Source: Saccharofermentans sp. (GTDB lineage Bacteria; Bacillota; Clostridia; Saccharofermentanales; Saccharofermentanaceae). Taken from it: 64,000 nt of DNA. Made by a program: the position numbers and the translations under genes. Positions 1 to 7,079 of this stretch are shown in pieces. Numbering within the stretch: the first letter of the stretch is position 1; the number at the start of each line of letters is the position of its first letter. Below the pieces are notes generated by a model. That model ran no database searches. It saw only the letters and a list, made by a program, of their open reading frames with translations, and was not told where the DNA came from. The DNA lies in assembly GCA_024688685.1 (NCBI GenBank), contig JAILDX010000040.1, forward strand, positions 62,001 to 126,000, read 5' to 3'.

Positions 1-2341
1 AAACGTTGGATCCGACCTCACGATTATCATCACGCTCCCTGATCTTAAGCACTGAAGAAAGCATAAACTCAATATGACAGGTCATATATCTCTCAAGAGT
101 GGTAACACTTACAGTAAGGCCGTCCTTCAGAAGGACCTTCATAAGATCAGGGGATATCGTCTCCTTCTCGATATCGAAATTACGCTTCTGACATTCCTCA
201 GACGATTCTGTCTTGTAATTGTTGATAAGAATATCGTTAGCATTGACACATCCGGAAAGAAGATCAAATACCCTGCTCCTGCTCTCGCCCTGCTTATGGA
301 TCATATACAGTCTATCACTGCATGCTCCAAGTATAAGACATGAAGTAATAAACTCCTCCCTGCTCTGGACCTGCTTTTTATCAGGCAGAACAACAGAGAT
401 ATCGCCTGCAAGTCTTGTAAGTTCGGTAGGACTCATTATTCCGTCAGTAGATCTCTTGTAAGGGAAATTATCACGCTTTGCGCCAATAATGAACATCACT
501 TTGCACGGTGAATAAAAAGCATGTTCAGGAGAGGTGATCTCGATCGAGTCAACCTTAAGAGGGATAGACCCTTCCGTCTTGTTCATCATATCGGTCCTGA
601 ACAGTTCGAGGAAGTTCCTCTGTGAAATATCGACTTTATTCATCTCATGCATGAACGCAGCAAGAATGGACATCGTCTCATCGTAGGCCCTGATCACTGC
701 CTTCGCTACATCTGACTTTTCATCATCTGACAGAGCCTTGCCAAGTTCTTCAACATAAAGCTTTATCTCATCCAGATAATTAAGAGTCTCCTCCGCCTTG
801 CCTGCCATATCAGACTTATTGTATATCCTGAGTGCTGCTTCACGAAGAGGCAGAAGAACACGCTCGACAACATTCCTGTAAAGGAACTCGCCTGCCGGTG
901 TGGTCGTCTGATCAAGCTCATTTCCGGGATACTCGATCATCATTGTCATCGGATGCTCCTCATCTTTTGTAATGTAGTTATTCTCATTGAACATCCTTGC
1001 TGCATCTGTGATATTCTTCGCTACACAATAATTCTCAAACACATCACAATACCTGGGCGGGATCCTGAGCATTCCGGTCCTCAGGATCGCAAGGACATCA
1101 CCGAGCGCGAAACGGGATATCGGAAGCCTCAGCAGAAGCTGCACAAATCTCGGAACGGGAGTATCATTGAGCGTTATCTTCCTGTCAACAAATACATCAA
1201 GTCCAAAGTCGGAAGCAACATTTCTCAGAGATCCGATCATATCTTCATCACAGCAGACTATCTTGATATCACGATACCTGATGCTGCCGTTCTTAATATG
1301 AGTGATCTTCTTGATCTCGCTAAATGAAAAACCGAGAATATCGTCAGTCGCAGCAATCTCATAGAGCCTGATGTCTTTACTGTTCTTAACACCGAGATCG
1401 TCAGATCCGTTCTTATAGGCTTCACTGACAGCTGAAAGATCATCACTCTTTGAGGAAGTATTATCTACCATCATCTCAACGGATGCTCCGGGAATGCTCT
1501 TGAGAGAAGATATTATCTGATCAGAACACCTGTAGAAAGGAACATCGCCGTCAACGTTCTCTCTTCCGTTAAGGTATATATCGATACCCTTACTAAGTCT
1601 GTCAATCTCGTTGACGAATTTGTATTCTCCGGGAGTAAAGTTACGTGTGACGCCAAACTGAATGATAGAAAAGTGATGAGATAACAGGGTTCTCAGATGA
1701 CGGTATTTACGCTGTTTAAGATCAGCGGGACTGATCTTCTCCAAGACATCAGAAGCAAGCGATATGGGATCACAGAGCAGATTAAGTGAATATGTATCAC
1801 TGAGATCGTTCAGATATTCCATCAGCATCTTAATGTCACTGAGCTTATTGATATATGAATCCTTGCTGCCTCCAGAAGCATCGATCGCCTTACTGATCTC
1901 TTCGACAGTTATGTTATATCTGGCAAAATCTCCCAAAAGACTGATGAGCCTGTTAATGTTCTCACATCTTCCCGTAAGATCTGCGAATGTATTAAACTCA
2001 CTGTGATGCTTTGCAAGCACTGAATAGATAGCGTTGCGAAGGACAGTATCACTCTCTGAAGAATGCGGAATGCCTAATGAATCAAGAATCCTTCCTGAAA
2101 GCTTGATAAAGCTTACAACATCACCGTCTGCAAATCCTGCAACGACACTTGTTTTTCCGTTTATCTTTACATCTCCGCTTGCATGAGACTTATTCTCAAT
2201 AATGCTCCTGATAACACTCCTCTCGATCTGGGCCTTGGAAGGCTCAGGAACGATAAAGATCGTGCTTCGATCATTATCAAGTGTGTTCTTTATCGCGATA
2301 TCTGTTATGCAGGAAGAAGTATCAGTTATGTGTATTCTCAT
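1..2341 (-). CDS. addB: AddB/RexB-type helicase-exonuclease subunit (C-terminus off window)
   Basis: Reading the minus strand from 2341 gives an uninterrupted frame of about 780 codons that runs off the left edge. It resembles the B subunit of the AddAB (RexAB) complex, which processes double-strand breaks for recombination. The last visible part reads RYMTCHIEFMLSSVLKIRER, which matches the family's C-terminal nuclease entry, where the Cys is the first iron-sulfur ligand. The N-terminus (MRIHITDTSSCITD) lacks the Walker A loop seen in Bacillus AddB and is closer in layout to streptococcal RexB. I chose ATG 2341 because AGAGG lies about 8 bases upstream; an in-frame ATG at 2347 has only 2 bases of spacing. 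The nuclease catalytic residues and the remaining Cys ligands are outside the window. addA is not visible and would be expected downstream, to the left. Confidence 0.8.
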   Translation of the reverse strand, partial: MRIHITDTSSCITDIAIKNTLDNDRSTIFIVPEPSKAQIERSVIRSIIENKSHASGDVKINGKTSVVAGFADGDVVSFIKLSGRILDSLGIPHSSESDTVLRNAIYSVLAKHHSEFNTFADLTGRCENINRLISLLGDFARYNITVEEISKAIDASGGSKDSYINKLSDIKMLMEYLNDLSDTYSLNLLCDPISLASDVLEKISPADLKQRKYRHLRTLLSHHFSIIQFGVTRNFTPGEYKFVNEIDRLSKGIDIYLNGRENVDGDVPFYRCSDQIISSLKSIPGASVEMMVDNTSSKSDDLSAVSEAYKNGSDDLGVKNSKDIRLYEIAATDDILGFSFSEIKKITHIKNGSIRYRDIKIVCCDEDMIGSLRNVASDFGLDVFVDRKITLNDTPVPRFVQLLLRLPISRFALGDVLAILRTGMLRIPPRYCDVFENYCVAKNITDAARMFNENNYITKDEEHPMTMMIEYPGNELDQTTTPAGEFLYRNVVERVLLPLREAALRIYNKSDMAGKAEETLNYLDEIKLYVEELGKALSDDEKSDVAKAVIRAYDETMSILAAFMHEMNKVDISQRNFLELFRTDMMNKTEGSIPLKVDSIEITSPEHAFYSPCKVMFIIGAKRDNFPYKRSTDGIMSPTELTRLAGDISVVLPDKKQVQSREEFITSCLILGACSDRLYMIHKQGESRSRVFDLLSGCVNANDILINNYKTESSEECQKRNFDIEKETISPDLMKVLLKDGLTVSVTTLERYMTCHIEFMLSSVLKIRERDDNREVGSNV

Positions 2342-2360
2342 CGGCATATCCTCTCGTTAA

Positions 2361-2380
2361 TCATCCTTTGTCATCCTTTG
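2361..2380. repeat. Tandem 10-base repeat in the addB leader
   Basis: TCATCCTTTG occurs twice in immediate succession. On the minus strand, in the addB leader, this reads CAAAGGATGA twice, and the first copy begins a five-codon frame (ATG ACA AAG GAT GAT TAA) just before the addB ribosome binding site. A chance duplication, a leader peptide or a protein site are all possible. Confidence 0.4.
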
Positions 2381-2467
2381 TATCATAATAGCACAGAAGC
2401 CATCCCATTAATCGGTCACATCACTCATGCAGGCTTCAAAATATATTTTACCTACTTTTTCTTACTT

Positions 2468-2497
2468 TTGGACTTTATTCTTTCGTAGTGGTAAAAT
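2468..2497 (+). promoter_or_regulatory. Putative sigma-A promoter for the 2544-4919 operon
   Basis: TTGGAC (2468-2473) and TAAAAT (2492-2497) are separated by 18 bases, and the -10 is preceded by TGG. The predicted start is near 2504, giving a leader of about 40 bases ahead of ATG 2544. Confidence 0.5.
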
Positions 2498-2543
2498 ACT
2501 GTGCAGGTTTGTTCACAATTTGAGTGAGGGAGAGAGAACAAAA

Positions 2544-2981
2544 ATGAAGAAACCTGTATTAATAACAGTTGCTATAATCGGAGTGCTCATTGCACTGCTT
2601 ATCACCATCTTATGCATAAGGTCATGCAAGAGAGCAGATGATCTGCTGCCTACATCAGAATCAACAGTTTACGGATCAGACGTATCGTCCGGTTTGACGA
2701 ATGCTACTGACGCTAACGGATCAGAGATCACTGCTGATCCCGGCAATACCGATCCTTCTGCACCTGCAACTGCAAGCGACGGTTCTGATCTTACACTTCC
2801 GACAGAAGAAGGAGAGATCATCATAACAGTTCCGGCAACAACTGCTTCAACTGCAGCAGAAAATACAACAGCAGCTTCATCACAGAATACTACTGCTGCG
2901 ACTTCCGGAAGCACAGCTTCTACAGAAGATCCGGGAGACGGCGTCATCGAGCTGCCTTTCGTTCCTGCAGATGCCCTCTGA
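2544..2981 (+). CDS. Membrane-anchored Ser/Thr-rich protein, function unknown
   Basis: A 145-residue protein with a short basic N-terminus and one hydrophobic segment (about residues 5-25), followed by a low-complexity tail rich in Thr, Ser, Ala, Asp and Glu with runs such as TTAASSQNTTAATSGST. The topology suggests a single anchor with the tail outside the cell. There is no clear lipobox. I chose ATG 2544 because GAGGGAGAGAG precedes it and the hydrophobic anchor then sits at the N-terminus; a longer frame from 2427 lacks a binding site and would bury the anchor. It is the first gene of an operon and its last 11 bases overlap the ATP-grasp gene, so the three products may work together. I recognise no family. 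The tail could be a cell-wall spacer or a substrate for modification. Confidence 0.7.
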   Translation: MKKPVLITVAIIGVLIALLITILCIRSCKRADDLLPTSESTVYGSDVSSGLTNATDANGSEITADPGNTDPSAPATASDGSDLTLPTEEGEIIITVPATTASTAAENTTAASSQNTTAATSGSTASTEDPGDGVIELPFVPADAL

Positions 2982-4014
2982 TAGCATCACCATTCTTCTG
3001 ACAGACGGTGAGTTCACCGGAATGATCAGATCCTTACGGGAATGCGGCGATATCAGGATCGTCGGTTTCTGTTTTTCGGATGATTCCGCACATCGGGTCA
3101 TGCTTGATAAATACTATGTTGCTCCGTCCTGGGACGATGGATCGTATATTCCGTTCCTGTGCGATGTAATCGTGAAGGAACACGTTGACTATGTGTTTCC
3201 TGTCGTTACAAAGAGCTTATCCCTTATGGCTTCTGCTGCAGCAGAGATCCAACACAGAACGAACGCAGTCGTCGTCACATCTCCGTACGAGGCTGTAGAA
3301 AGATCCAATAATAAAGCTGAGCTGTTCCGCACACTGAGTTCTGATGATTCAACAGCTGAGTATATAACAGATTTTGACACATGCAGCACGGTAGGAGAGC
3401 TTAAAGAGAAGATACGTATCCCCTGCGCTGTAAAGCCTGTTATCGGGGAGAATAAAGAAGGATTCGTTAAAGCGGTTTCGGATAACGAATGGAACGATGC
3501 ATTTCTCAGCGGAAATGCTGACGGGCTTATATGTCCTTCCCTTCTGGATCTGTGTGATGACGATTCGGTTTTCGCGGAACAAAGGATCATAATGCCGTAT
3601 CTTCCCGGCCAGGAGTGGGATGCCGATATTCTCGTGATCGATGGCAGGATCATTTCGGCGACGGTCAGAAAGAATCTGGGAATGCTTGACGGTCTGTCGG
3701 CGTGTACCGAGACTTCAGACGATCCACGGATCCTGGAAGCGTGTACGAAGATCGTTAAGGTACTCGGACTTGAGTATCTGTCCTGCATAAGTTTCAAGGA
3801 GGATGAGGACGGCAGACTGAAGCTCCTCGAGATAAACCCAAGAGCTATGGGAAGCATTTATGTTTCGTCGATGGGAGGAAATAATTTGGTGAAGCGCCTT
3901 CTTTCCATTCTTCACGGGAAGAGTTCAGGGACTGACTTCAGGCTTACTCCCGCAGGGATAAAGGCTTCGCTTTTCTTTGATATGGCTGATATTTCCGGTA
4001 AAGGAGATGTCTGA
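2971..4014 (+). CDS. ATP-grasp enzyme, CarB-like
   Basis: A 347-residue protein with the order of an ATP-grasp ligase: an N-terminal Rossmann-like preATP domain (about 1-110), a lysine-bearing nucleotide strand (IPCAVKPVIGENKEG), a central EQRIIMPYLPGQEWDAD segment, and the metal-binding signature LLEINPRAMGS near residue 285. Such enzymes use ATP to activate a carboxylate and join it to an amine, thiol or other nucleophile; the substrate here is unknown. It has no signal peptide and should be cytoplasmic. The gene has no good ribosome binding site and starts 11 bases inside its upstream neighbour, pointing to translational coupling. It is followed by a 1-base overlap with the DUF2156 gene. 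The pairing with a possible aminoacyl transferase suggests modification of a peptide, lipid or envelope molecule, which is inference. Confidence 0.78.
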   Translation: MPSDSITILLTDGEFTGMIRSLRECGDIRIVGFCFSDDSAHRVMLDKYYVAPSWDDGSYIPFLCDVIVKEHVDYVFPVVTKSLSLMASAAAEIQHRTNAVVVTSPYEAVERSNNKAELFRTLSSDDSTAEYITDFDTCSTVGELKEKIRIPCAVKPVIGENKEGFVKAVSDNEWNDAFLSGNADGLICPSLLDLCDDDSVFAEQRIIMPYLPGQEWDADILVIDGRIISATVRKNLGMLDGLSACTETSDDPRILEACTKIVKVLGLEYLSCISFKEDEDGRLKLLEINPRAMGSIYVSSMGGNNLVKRLLSILHGKSSGTDFRLTPAGIKASLFFDMADISGKGDV

Positions 4015-4919
4015 TGAGTACTAAATGGCATTCTCTGGGTCCGTCAGATATGGAAATGTACAATCGCTACTATTCTCTGGTCACGACCAACATCACCGAC
4101 CTGACATTTCACTGCAGATTTGCTTGGGACAACATATACAGGATCGAGTGGACCATAATCGAGGACTGCCTTGTTCAGATATCAGACGGCGGCGGATTTA
4201 CAAATCCGTTTATGCTGATGCCTCTCGGTGAACTGACCCCTGCAAAAATAGAGAGAATAATCAGAGAAGTCAGACCGGTTTTTGACACAAGAGGATGGGA
4301 GCTCAGGATACAGGCGATAGATGAGTCTTACAAAGATATCTTTGAACAGGTGCCTGGAATTGAAGCGCTCGACTTCGACAGCGATTATTCAGATTACTTT
4401 TACGATGCGGAATCACTCCGTACACTCTCAGGCAGCAAATACATAAAGAAGCGCAACCACTGGAACAAATTTCAGCGTTTATATCCGGATCATGTATACG
4501 AGTCCCTCTCTCCTTCTGTCTTTGACGAGTGCCTGGAACTTGTGCGTTTCTGGGCAGAGGAAAAAGGCATCAGCATAGATGATGCGTCAGAGAGTGACTA
4601 CTACATGATAAAGCGAGTCTTCGACAACTGGAATGTACTGTCAGCCAGAGGCGGTGCAATAAGGATCGACGGAAAGATCGCAGCTTTCTCTGTCGGCAGT
4701 GCCGCGCGCGGACAGGTCGGGTTTATCCATTTCGAGAAAGCAGATATCAAATACGACGGGATATATGCGGCGATCAATAAGCTGGTACTTGAGAATGAGT
4801 ACCCGGAAGTTAAATACGTTAACCGTGAAGAGGATCTCGGAATACCCGGACTCCGCAAGGCAAAGGGATCGTATTATCCCATCTGTCAGATCAACAAATG
4901 GAGAACAGACGCAAAATAA
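4014..4919 (+). CDS. DUF2156 (LPG synthase C-like) protein
   Basis: A 301-residue protein resembling the DUF2156 / phosphatidylglycerol lysyltransferase C-terminal domain, a double GNAT-like fold that in characterised members moves an amino acid from aminoacyl-tRNA to a lipid. Supporting segments are SGSKYIKKRNHWNKF in the middle and the C-terminal KYVNREEDLGIPGLRKAKGS, which is typical of the family. There are no membrane segments, so it lacks the flippase half of MprF and is probably cytoplasmic or peripheral. It starts inside the stop codon of the ATP-grasp gene (TGATG) and ends the operon just before a strong hairpin. The acceptor and donor are unknown; the substrate may be the neighbouring anchored protein, a lipid or a small molecule. 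Confidence 0.75.
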   Translation: MSTKWHSLGPSDMEMYNRYYSLVTTNITDLTFHCRFAWDNIYRIEWTIIEDCLVQISDGGGFTNPFMLMPLGELTPAKIERIIREVRPVFDTRGWELRIQAIDESYKDIFEQVPGIEALDFDSDYSDYFYDAESLRTLSGSKYIKKRNHWNKFQRLYPDHVYESLSPSVFDECLELVRFWAEEKGISIDDASESDYYMIKRVFDNWNVLSARGGAIRIDGKIAAFSVGSAARGQVGFIHFEKADIKYDGIYAAINKLVLENEYPEVKYVNREEDLGIPGLRKAKGSYYPICQINKWRTDAK

Positions 4920-4920
4920 A

Positions 4921-4959
4921 AACTGTCTCTTTGCAAAAGCATCGAGACAGTTATTTTTT
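4921..4959. terminator. Bidirectional intrinsic terminator
   Basis: AACTGTCTC (4921-4929) pairs with GAGACAGTT (4944-4952), followed by ATTTTTT on the plus strand. It ends the ATP-grasp/DUF2156 operon. The converging minus-strand gene stops at 4958 inside the T tract, so the hairpin may also serve it. Confidence 0.85.
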
Positions 4960-5650
4960 ACCAGTCAACGGCTACATCGAGTCCTCTTGGTGCCCATTTG
5001 ATAAATCCGCCTGTATCGCATACGATCGCAGTACCGAGTGAACACTCAAGTATCGTACCGCGGGGACGGATCCTGAAATTGGCCGCAACCATTACATATG
5101 GTCCGAACATCTTGACTCCGTCAGAACGTACCCAGTAAGGATACTCTTCAGCAGAGTAACCAAGACTTCTCATACGGCGGACAACTCCGCGCATATCAAG
5201 ATTGTAGTATGTCTCACGTCCTGAAGGCCCATAGCAAACGCCGTCGCGCCTGTTAAGGTGCTTTGACGAAGAATATACAACGGGCTCGTGCATATAGTAG
5301 TACGGATCGCGTGCATGCTCCTGCTCAGTGATCGTGTCTGTAATGACACTCTTGAGCTGCTCATGCTCCTCTACTGCCTTGTAGTTGGCATACTTCACGA
5401 AATGATGCTCATTAGATTTTTCAGCTGTCGGATCGTAAGCCTCGATCAACGTCATGTCGGAAGTTGCCTGAACCGGCATCGGTCTGTCTAAAGCTGCTGA
5501 CTGCAGGAAAGGCATCGACTCTAAATCAGAGTAGGAGAAACCGCCTCTCATAACGCTTCCGACAACCGTAAATGTCGTCATAAAAGCAAGACATGCAACA
5601 CCGGCTTTTATGAACTGTTTCCTCCATTTATGTTCTCTTAGATCTCTCAT
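4958..5650 (-). CDS. Exported protein with 3D-like double-psi beta-barrel domain
   Basis: A 230-residue protein with a basic N-terminus and a hydrophobic segment (about 13-31) that is either an uncleaved anchor or a signal peptide. The C-terminal 45 residues fit the 3D domain found in YabE/YocH-type and other cell-wall-acting proteins: PRGTILECSLGTAIV, then CDTGGFIK with Asp near 212, then LDVAVDW at the end, where the remaining conserved Asp residues fall. This is a double-psi beta-barrel fold related to lytic transglycosylases and RlpA. The middle region (50-170) is charged and unrecognised. It may bind or cleave peptidoglycan at the cell surface. The gene is monocistronic, has GGAGG 4 bases before its ATG, and has its own promoter-like sites upstream. 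Confidence 0.65.
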   Translation of the reverse strand: MRDLREHKWRKQFIKAGVACLAFMTTFTVVGSVMRGGFSYSDLESMPFLQSAALDRPMPVQATSDMTLIEAYDPTAEKSNEHHFVKYANYKAVEEHEQLKSVITDTITEQEHARDPYYYMHEPVVYSSSKHLNRRDGVCYGPSGRETYYNLDMRGVVRRMRSLGYSAEEYPYWVRSDGVKMFGPYVMVAANFRIRPRGTILECSLGTAIVCDTGGFIKWAPRGLDVAVDW

Positions 5651-5679
5651 CTGACCTCCAATGTAAAATAGGTGCAGTA

Positions 5680-5708
5680 ATTATAACACAATGAGGTCAA
5701 AAATACAA
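5680..5708 (-). promoter_or_regulatory. Putative promoter of the 3D-like protein gene
   Basis: On the minus strand, TTGTAT (5708-5703) and a perfect TATAAT (5685-5680) are separated by 17 bases. The start would be near 5673, about 23 bases before the ATG. The -35 box is poor. Confidence 0.5.
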
Positions 5709-5751
5709 ACAACCGTTCAGTTACATTAATTGAGACCGCATTTTTGAGCTC

Positions 5752-5780
5752 TTGCCAAGCCAAAAACAATCATATATAAT
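5752..5780 (+). promoter_or_regulatory. Sigma-A promoter of tRNA-Val(GAC)
   Basis: TTGCCA (5752-5757) and TATAAT (5775-5780) are spaced by exactly 17 bases. The expected start near 5787 lies about 6 bases before the mature tRNA. Confidence 0.8.
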
Positions 5781-5792
5781 AGCAAGGCACCC

Positions 5793-5869
5793 GGGCGGTT
5801 AGCTCAGCTGGTTAGAGTATCTGCTTGACATGCAGGGGGTCGCTGGTTCGAGCCCAGTATCGCCCACCA
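5793..5869 (+). tRNA. tRNA-Val (anticodon GAC)
   Basis: A 77-base cloverleaf. The acceptor arm GGGCGGT pairs with ATCGCCC, the anticodon loop is TTGACAT with anticodon GAC, the T loop is GGTTCGAGCC, and the CCA end is encoded. It is a single-gene unit with a consensus promoter before it and a terminator directly after it. A second valine tRNA (TAC) is at 62813-62888. Confidence 0.95.
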
Positions 5870-5897
5870 AGACTGTCTCATTGTAGGCAGTCTTTTT
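5870..5897 (+). terminator. Intrinsic terminator of tRNA-Val
   Basis: AGACTG (5870-5875) pairs with CAGTCT (5888-5893), with the T tract running on to 5897. It begins at the base after the encoded CCA. Confidence 0.75.
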
Positions 5898-5992
5898 AGT
5901 ACCATAGAAAGTGTAATTGTTAGAGAGTAATTAGCTCCGACAGTTGCACTTTTCTTATAATTAGGGGAGTAATTGGCCTAACGTGCGGCCTT

Positions 5993-6025
5993 TGTTGGGC
6001 TAATCTGTTTTGCCCAACAGTTTTA
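5993..6025 (+). terminator. Hairpin with short T tract, orphan terminator
   Basis: TGTTGGGC (5993-6000) and GCCCAACA (6012-6019) form a perfect 8-pair stem followed by GTTTTA. No protein gene precedes it on the plus strand. A perfect TATAAT lies at 5956-5961 without a recognisable -35, so a very short RNA starting near 5968 and ending here is possible but weakly supported. Otherwise it may catch read-through from tRNA-Val. Confidence 0.45.
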
Positions 6026-6071
6026 CTGCCTGCGCAGACTTTATTGCTATATATCAATAGTATCAACAGCC

Positions 6072-6180
6072 TTTCACGAGAGTGAGACTTTTGCGGCGGA
6101 CTTCCGCAGAAGCGTCAACATTCCTTACGGTTTTTGCAGACTTAAATAACTTTGAGGACAAAAGCCGCAAAAGGATCAAT
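6072..6180. repeat. Structured intergenic repeat, copy 1
   Basis: A block of about 109 bases shared with 21848-21954. Both copies start TTTCACGAG, contain an identical stretch of about 21 bases (6095-6115, core GCGGACTTCCGCAGAAG), then a CCTTA-GG hairpin motif, then GAGGAC, then GCCGCA. In this copy CTTTTGCGGC (6088-6097) pairs perfectly with GCCGCAAAAG (6164-6173), enclosing a small GCGG-ACTT-CCGC hairpin (6096-6107). It lies on the 3' side of the minus-strand gene at 6343-6954. It could be a mobile MITE/REP-like element or a structured RNA. The orientation of function is unknown, and neither end has the T tract of a terminator. Confidence 0.65.
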
Positions 6181-6222
6181 CGAGCTAAAAATGGGCATAA
6201 AAAAAAGGAGGGTGCAATATAT

Positions 6223-6291
6223 ATGTGTTATCTGAATCGGTCATATATAAGTGTTGCAAAATATATCTGTATCAACGCAACTATCAGTTAG
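6223..6291 (+). CDS. Possible 22-residue small protein
   Basis: ATG 6223 follows an AAGGAGGG sequence (6205-6212) with 10 bases of spacing, an excellent ribosome binding site for so short a frame. It encodes MCYLNRSYISVAKYICINATIS and stops at 6291. The peptide is moderately hydrophobic with two Cys. It begins about 40 bases after repeat copy 1. No similar peptide is known to me. The strong binding site is the only support; it could be a leader peptide, a small membrane peptide or chance. No hairpin typical of attenuators follows. Confidence 0.35.
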   Translation: MCYLNRSYISVAKYICINATIS

Positions 6292-6342
6292 CTAGCATAG
6301 ACCGTATGGGCACCACTCCCAACTAAATTATACCGCACCCTG

Positions 6343-6954
6343 CTATTTTTTCAATCTCCATTCGGTAAAGGATACTTCTCCGGGACTTAATGTGCATACA
6401 ACAATCTGATACCCCGGGATCCTGGTTTTGAAAAAACAATCCATATTCATAACTGTTACACTCTTCGGATCTCTCAGCAGACCTGTCCCTGCCATCTTCA
6501 AATAGCTTTCTTTCTCTGCCCATATTTCGGTAAAGGCTTCGTCTTTATTATCAGACTGTTCGATATATTTGTTCTCTTCCCCGCTGAACGCAAGATCTGC
6601 TATTCCCTTATCAAACTTCCTGTCTGCACATACATCAACTCCGACGGGTCCATCTGACAGGACGCAGACAGCAATATCACCGTCATGTGATAAGTTGAAG
6701 AACAGCTTATCGTTGTTCGTAAGAAATGGTTTCCCGTTATCATCTGTATCAACTGACATATCTGTGATTCCCGCTTCCGGCAGCATATGACGAAGCAGAA
6801 GACCGGCTCCGAGACAAAGCCTTTTGTCTCTGTCAAAAACATAACGGGATATCTTCTGGATCCGGTCGTGCCACGGCAGGATACTGATCCCGTACTCAAA
6901 GAGCACAGAGTCCTCAAGTTCTGTCGTATCGTAGTAGTAGCAGCGTGTCTGCAT
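6343..6954 (-). CDS. 4'-phosphopantetheinyl transferase, Sfp type
   Basis: A 203-residue protein with the Sfp/AcpT family signatures in order: NGKPFL (73-78), FFNLSHDG (85-92), VGVDVC (104-109) and WAEKESYLK (145-153), the last two carrying the acidic residues that bind Mg2+. The enzyme moves the phosphopantetheine arm of CoA to a Ser of carrier proteins. Sfp-type enzymes usually serve peptide or polyketide synthases, but in genomes without them they may serve the fatty-acid carrier protein. No carrier protein or synthase lies in this window. The ATG has AAGGATC about 11 bases upstream. It is monocistronic: the upstream gene ends in a strong terminator at 7011-7045. Its 3' side holds repeat copy 1. 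Confidence 0.85.
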   Translation of the reverse strand: MQTRCYYYDTTELEDSVLFEYGISILPWHDRIQKISRYVFDRDKRLCLGAGLLLRHMLPEAGITDMSVDTDDNGKPFLTNNDKLFFNLSHDGDIAVCVLSDGPVGVDVCADRKFDKGIADLAFSGEENKYIEQSDNKDEAFTEIWAEKESYLKMAGTGLLRDPKSVTVMNMDCFFKTRIPGYQIVVCTLSPGEVSFTEWRLKK

Positions 6955-7010
6955 CAGAAGTAACGGATCCTTTTCGCAAGATTATAAATAGTATACAGGA
7001 TTGGAGGCAT

Positions 7011-7045
7011 TAATAAAAACGCAGGAGACTTAATGCTCCTGCGTT
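7011..7045 (-). terminator. Intrinsic terminator after the large lipoprotein gene
   Basis: On the minus strand, AACGCAGGAG (7045-7036) pairs perfectly with CTCCTGCGTT (7027-7018) and is followed by TTTTATT. It lies 35 bases after the stop codon at 7080. Confidence 0.9.
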
Positions 7046-7079
7046 CCGTTAATCTTAAAGATCAGTGAGGCAATCCGTT

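Noticed and set aside
5680..5696. TTGACC and TATAAT near 5690 on the minus strand as a promoter pair
   Set aside because: Only 9 bases separate them. The TATAAT is better paired with the TTGTAT 17 bases upstream.
6082..6291. A 69-codon plus-strand frame across repeat copy 1
   Set aside because: It has no ribosome binding site, crosses the structured repeat and its composition is not protein-like. Only the last 22 codons have a good start signal.
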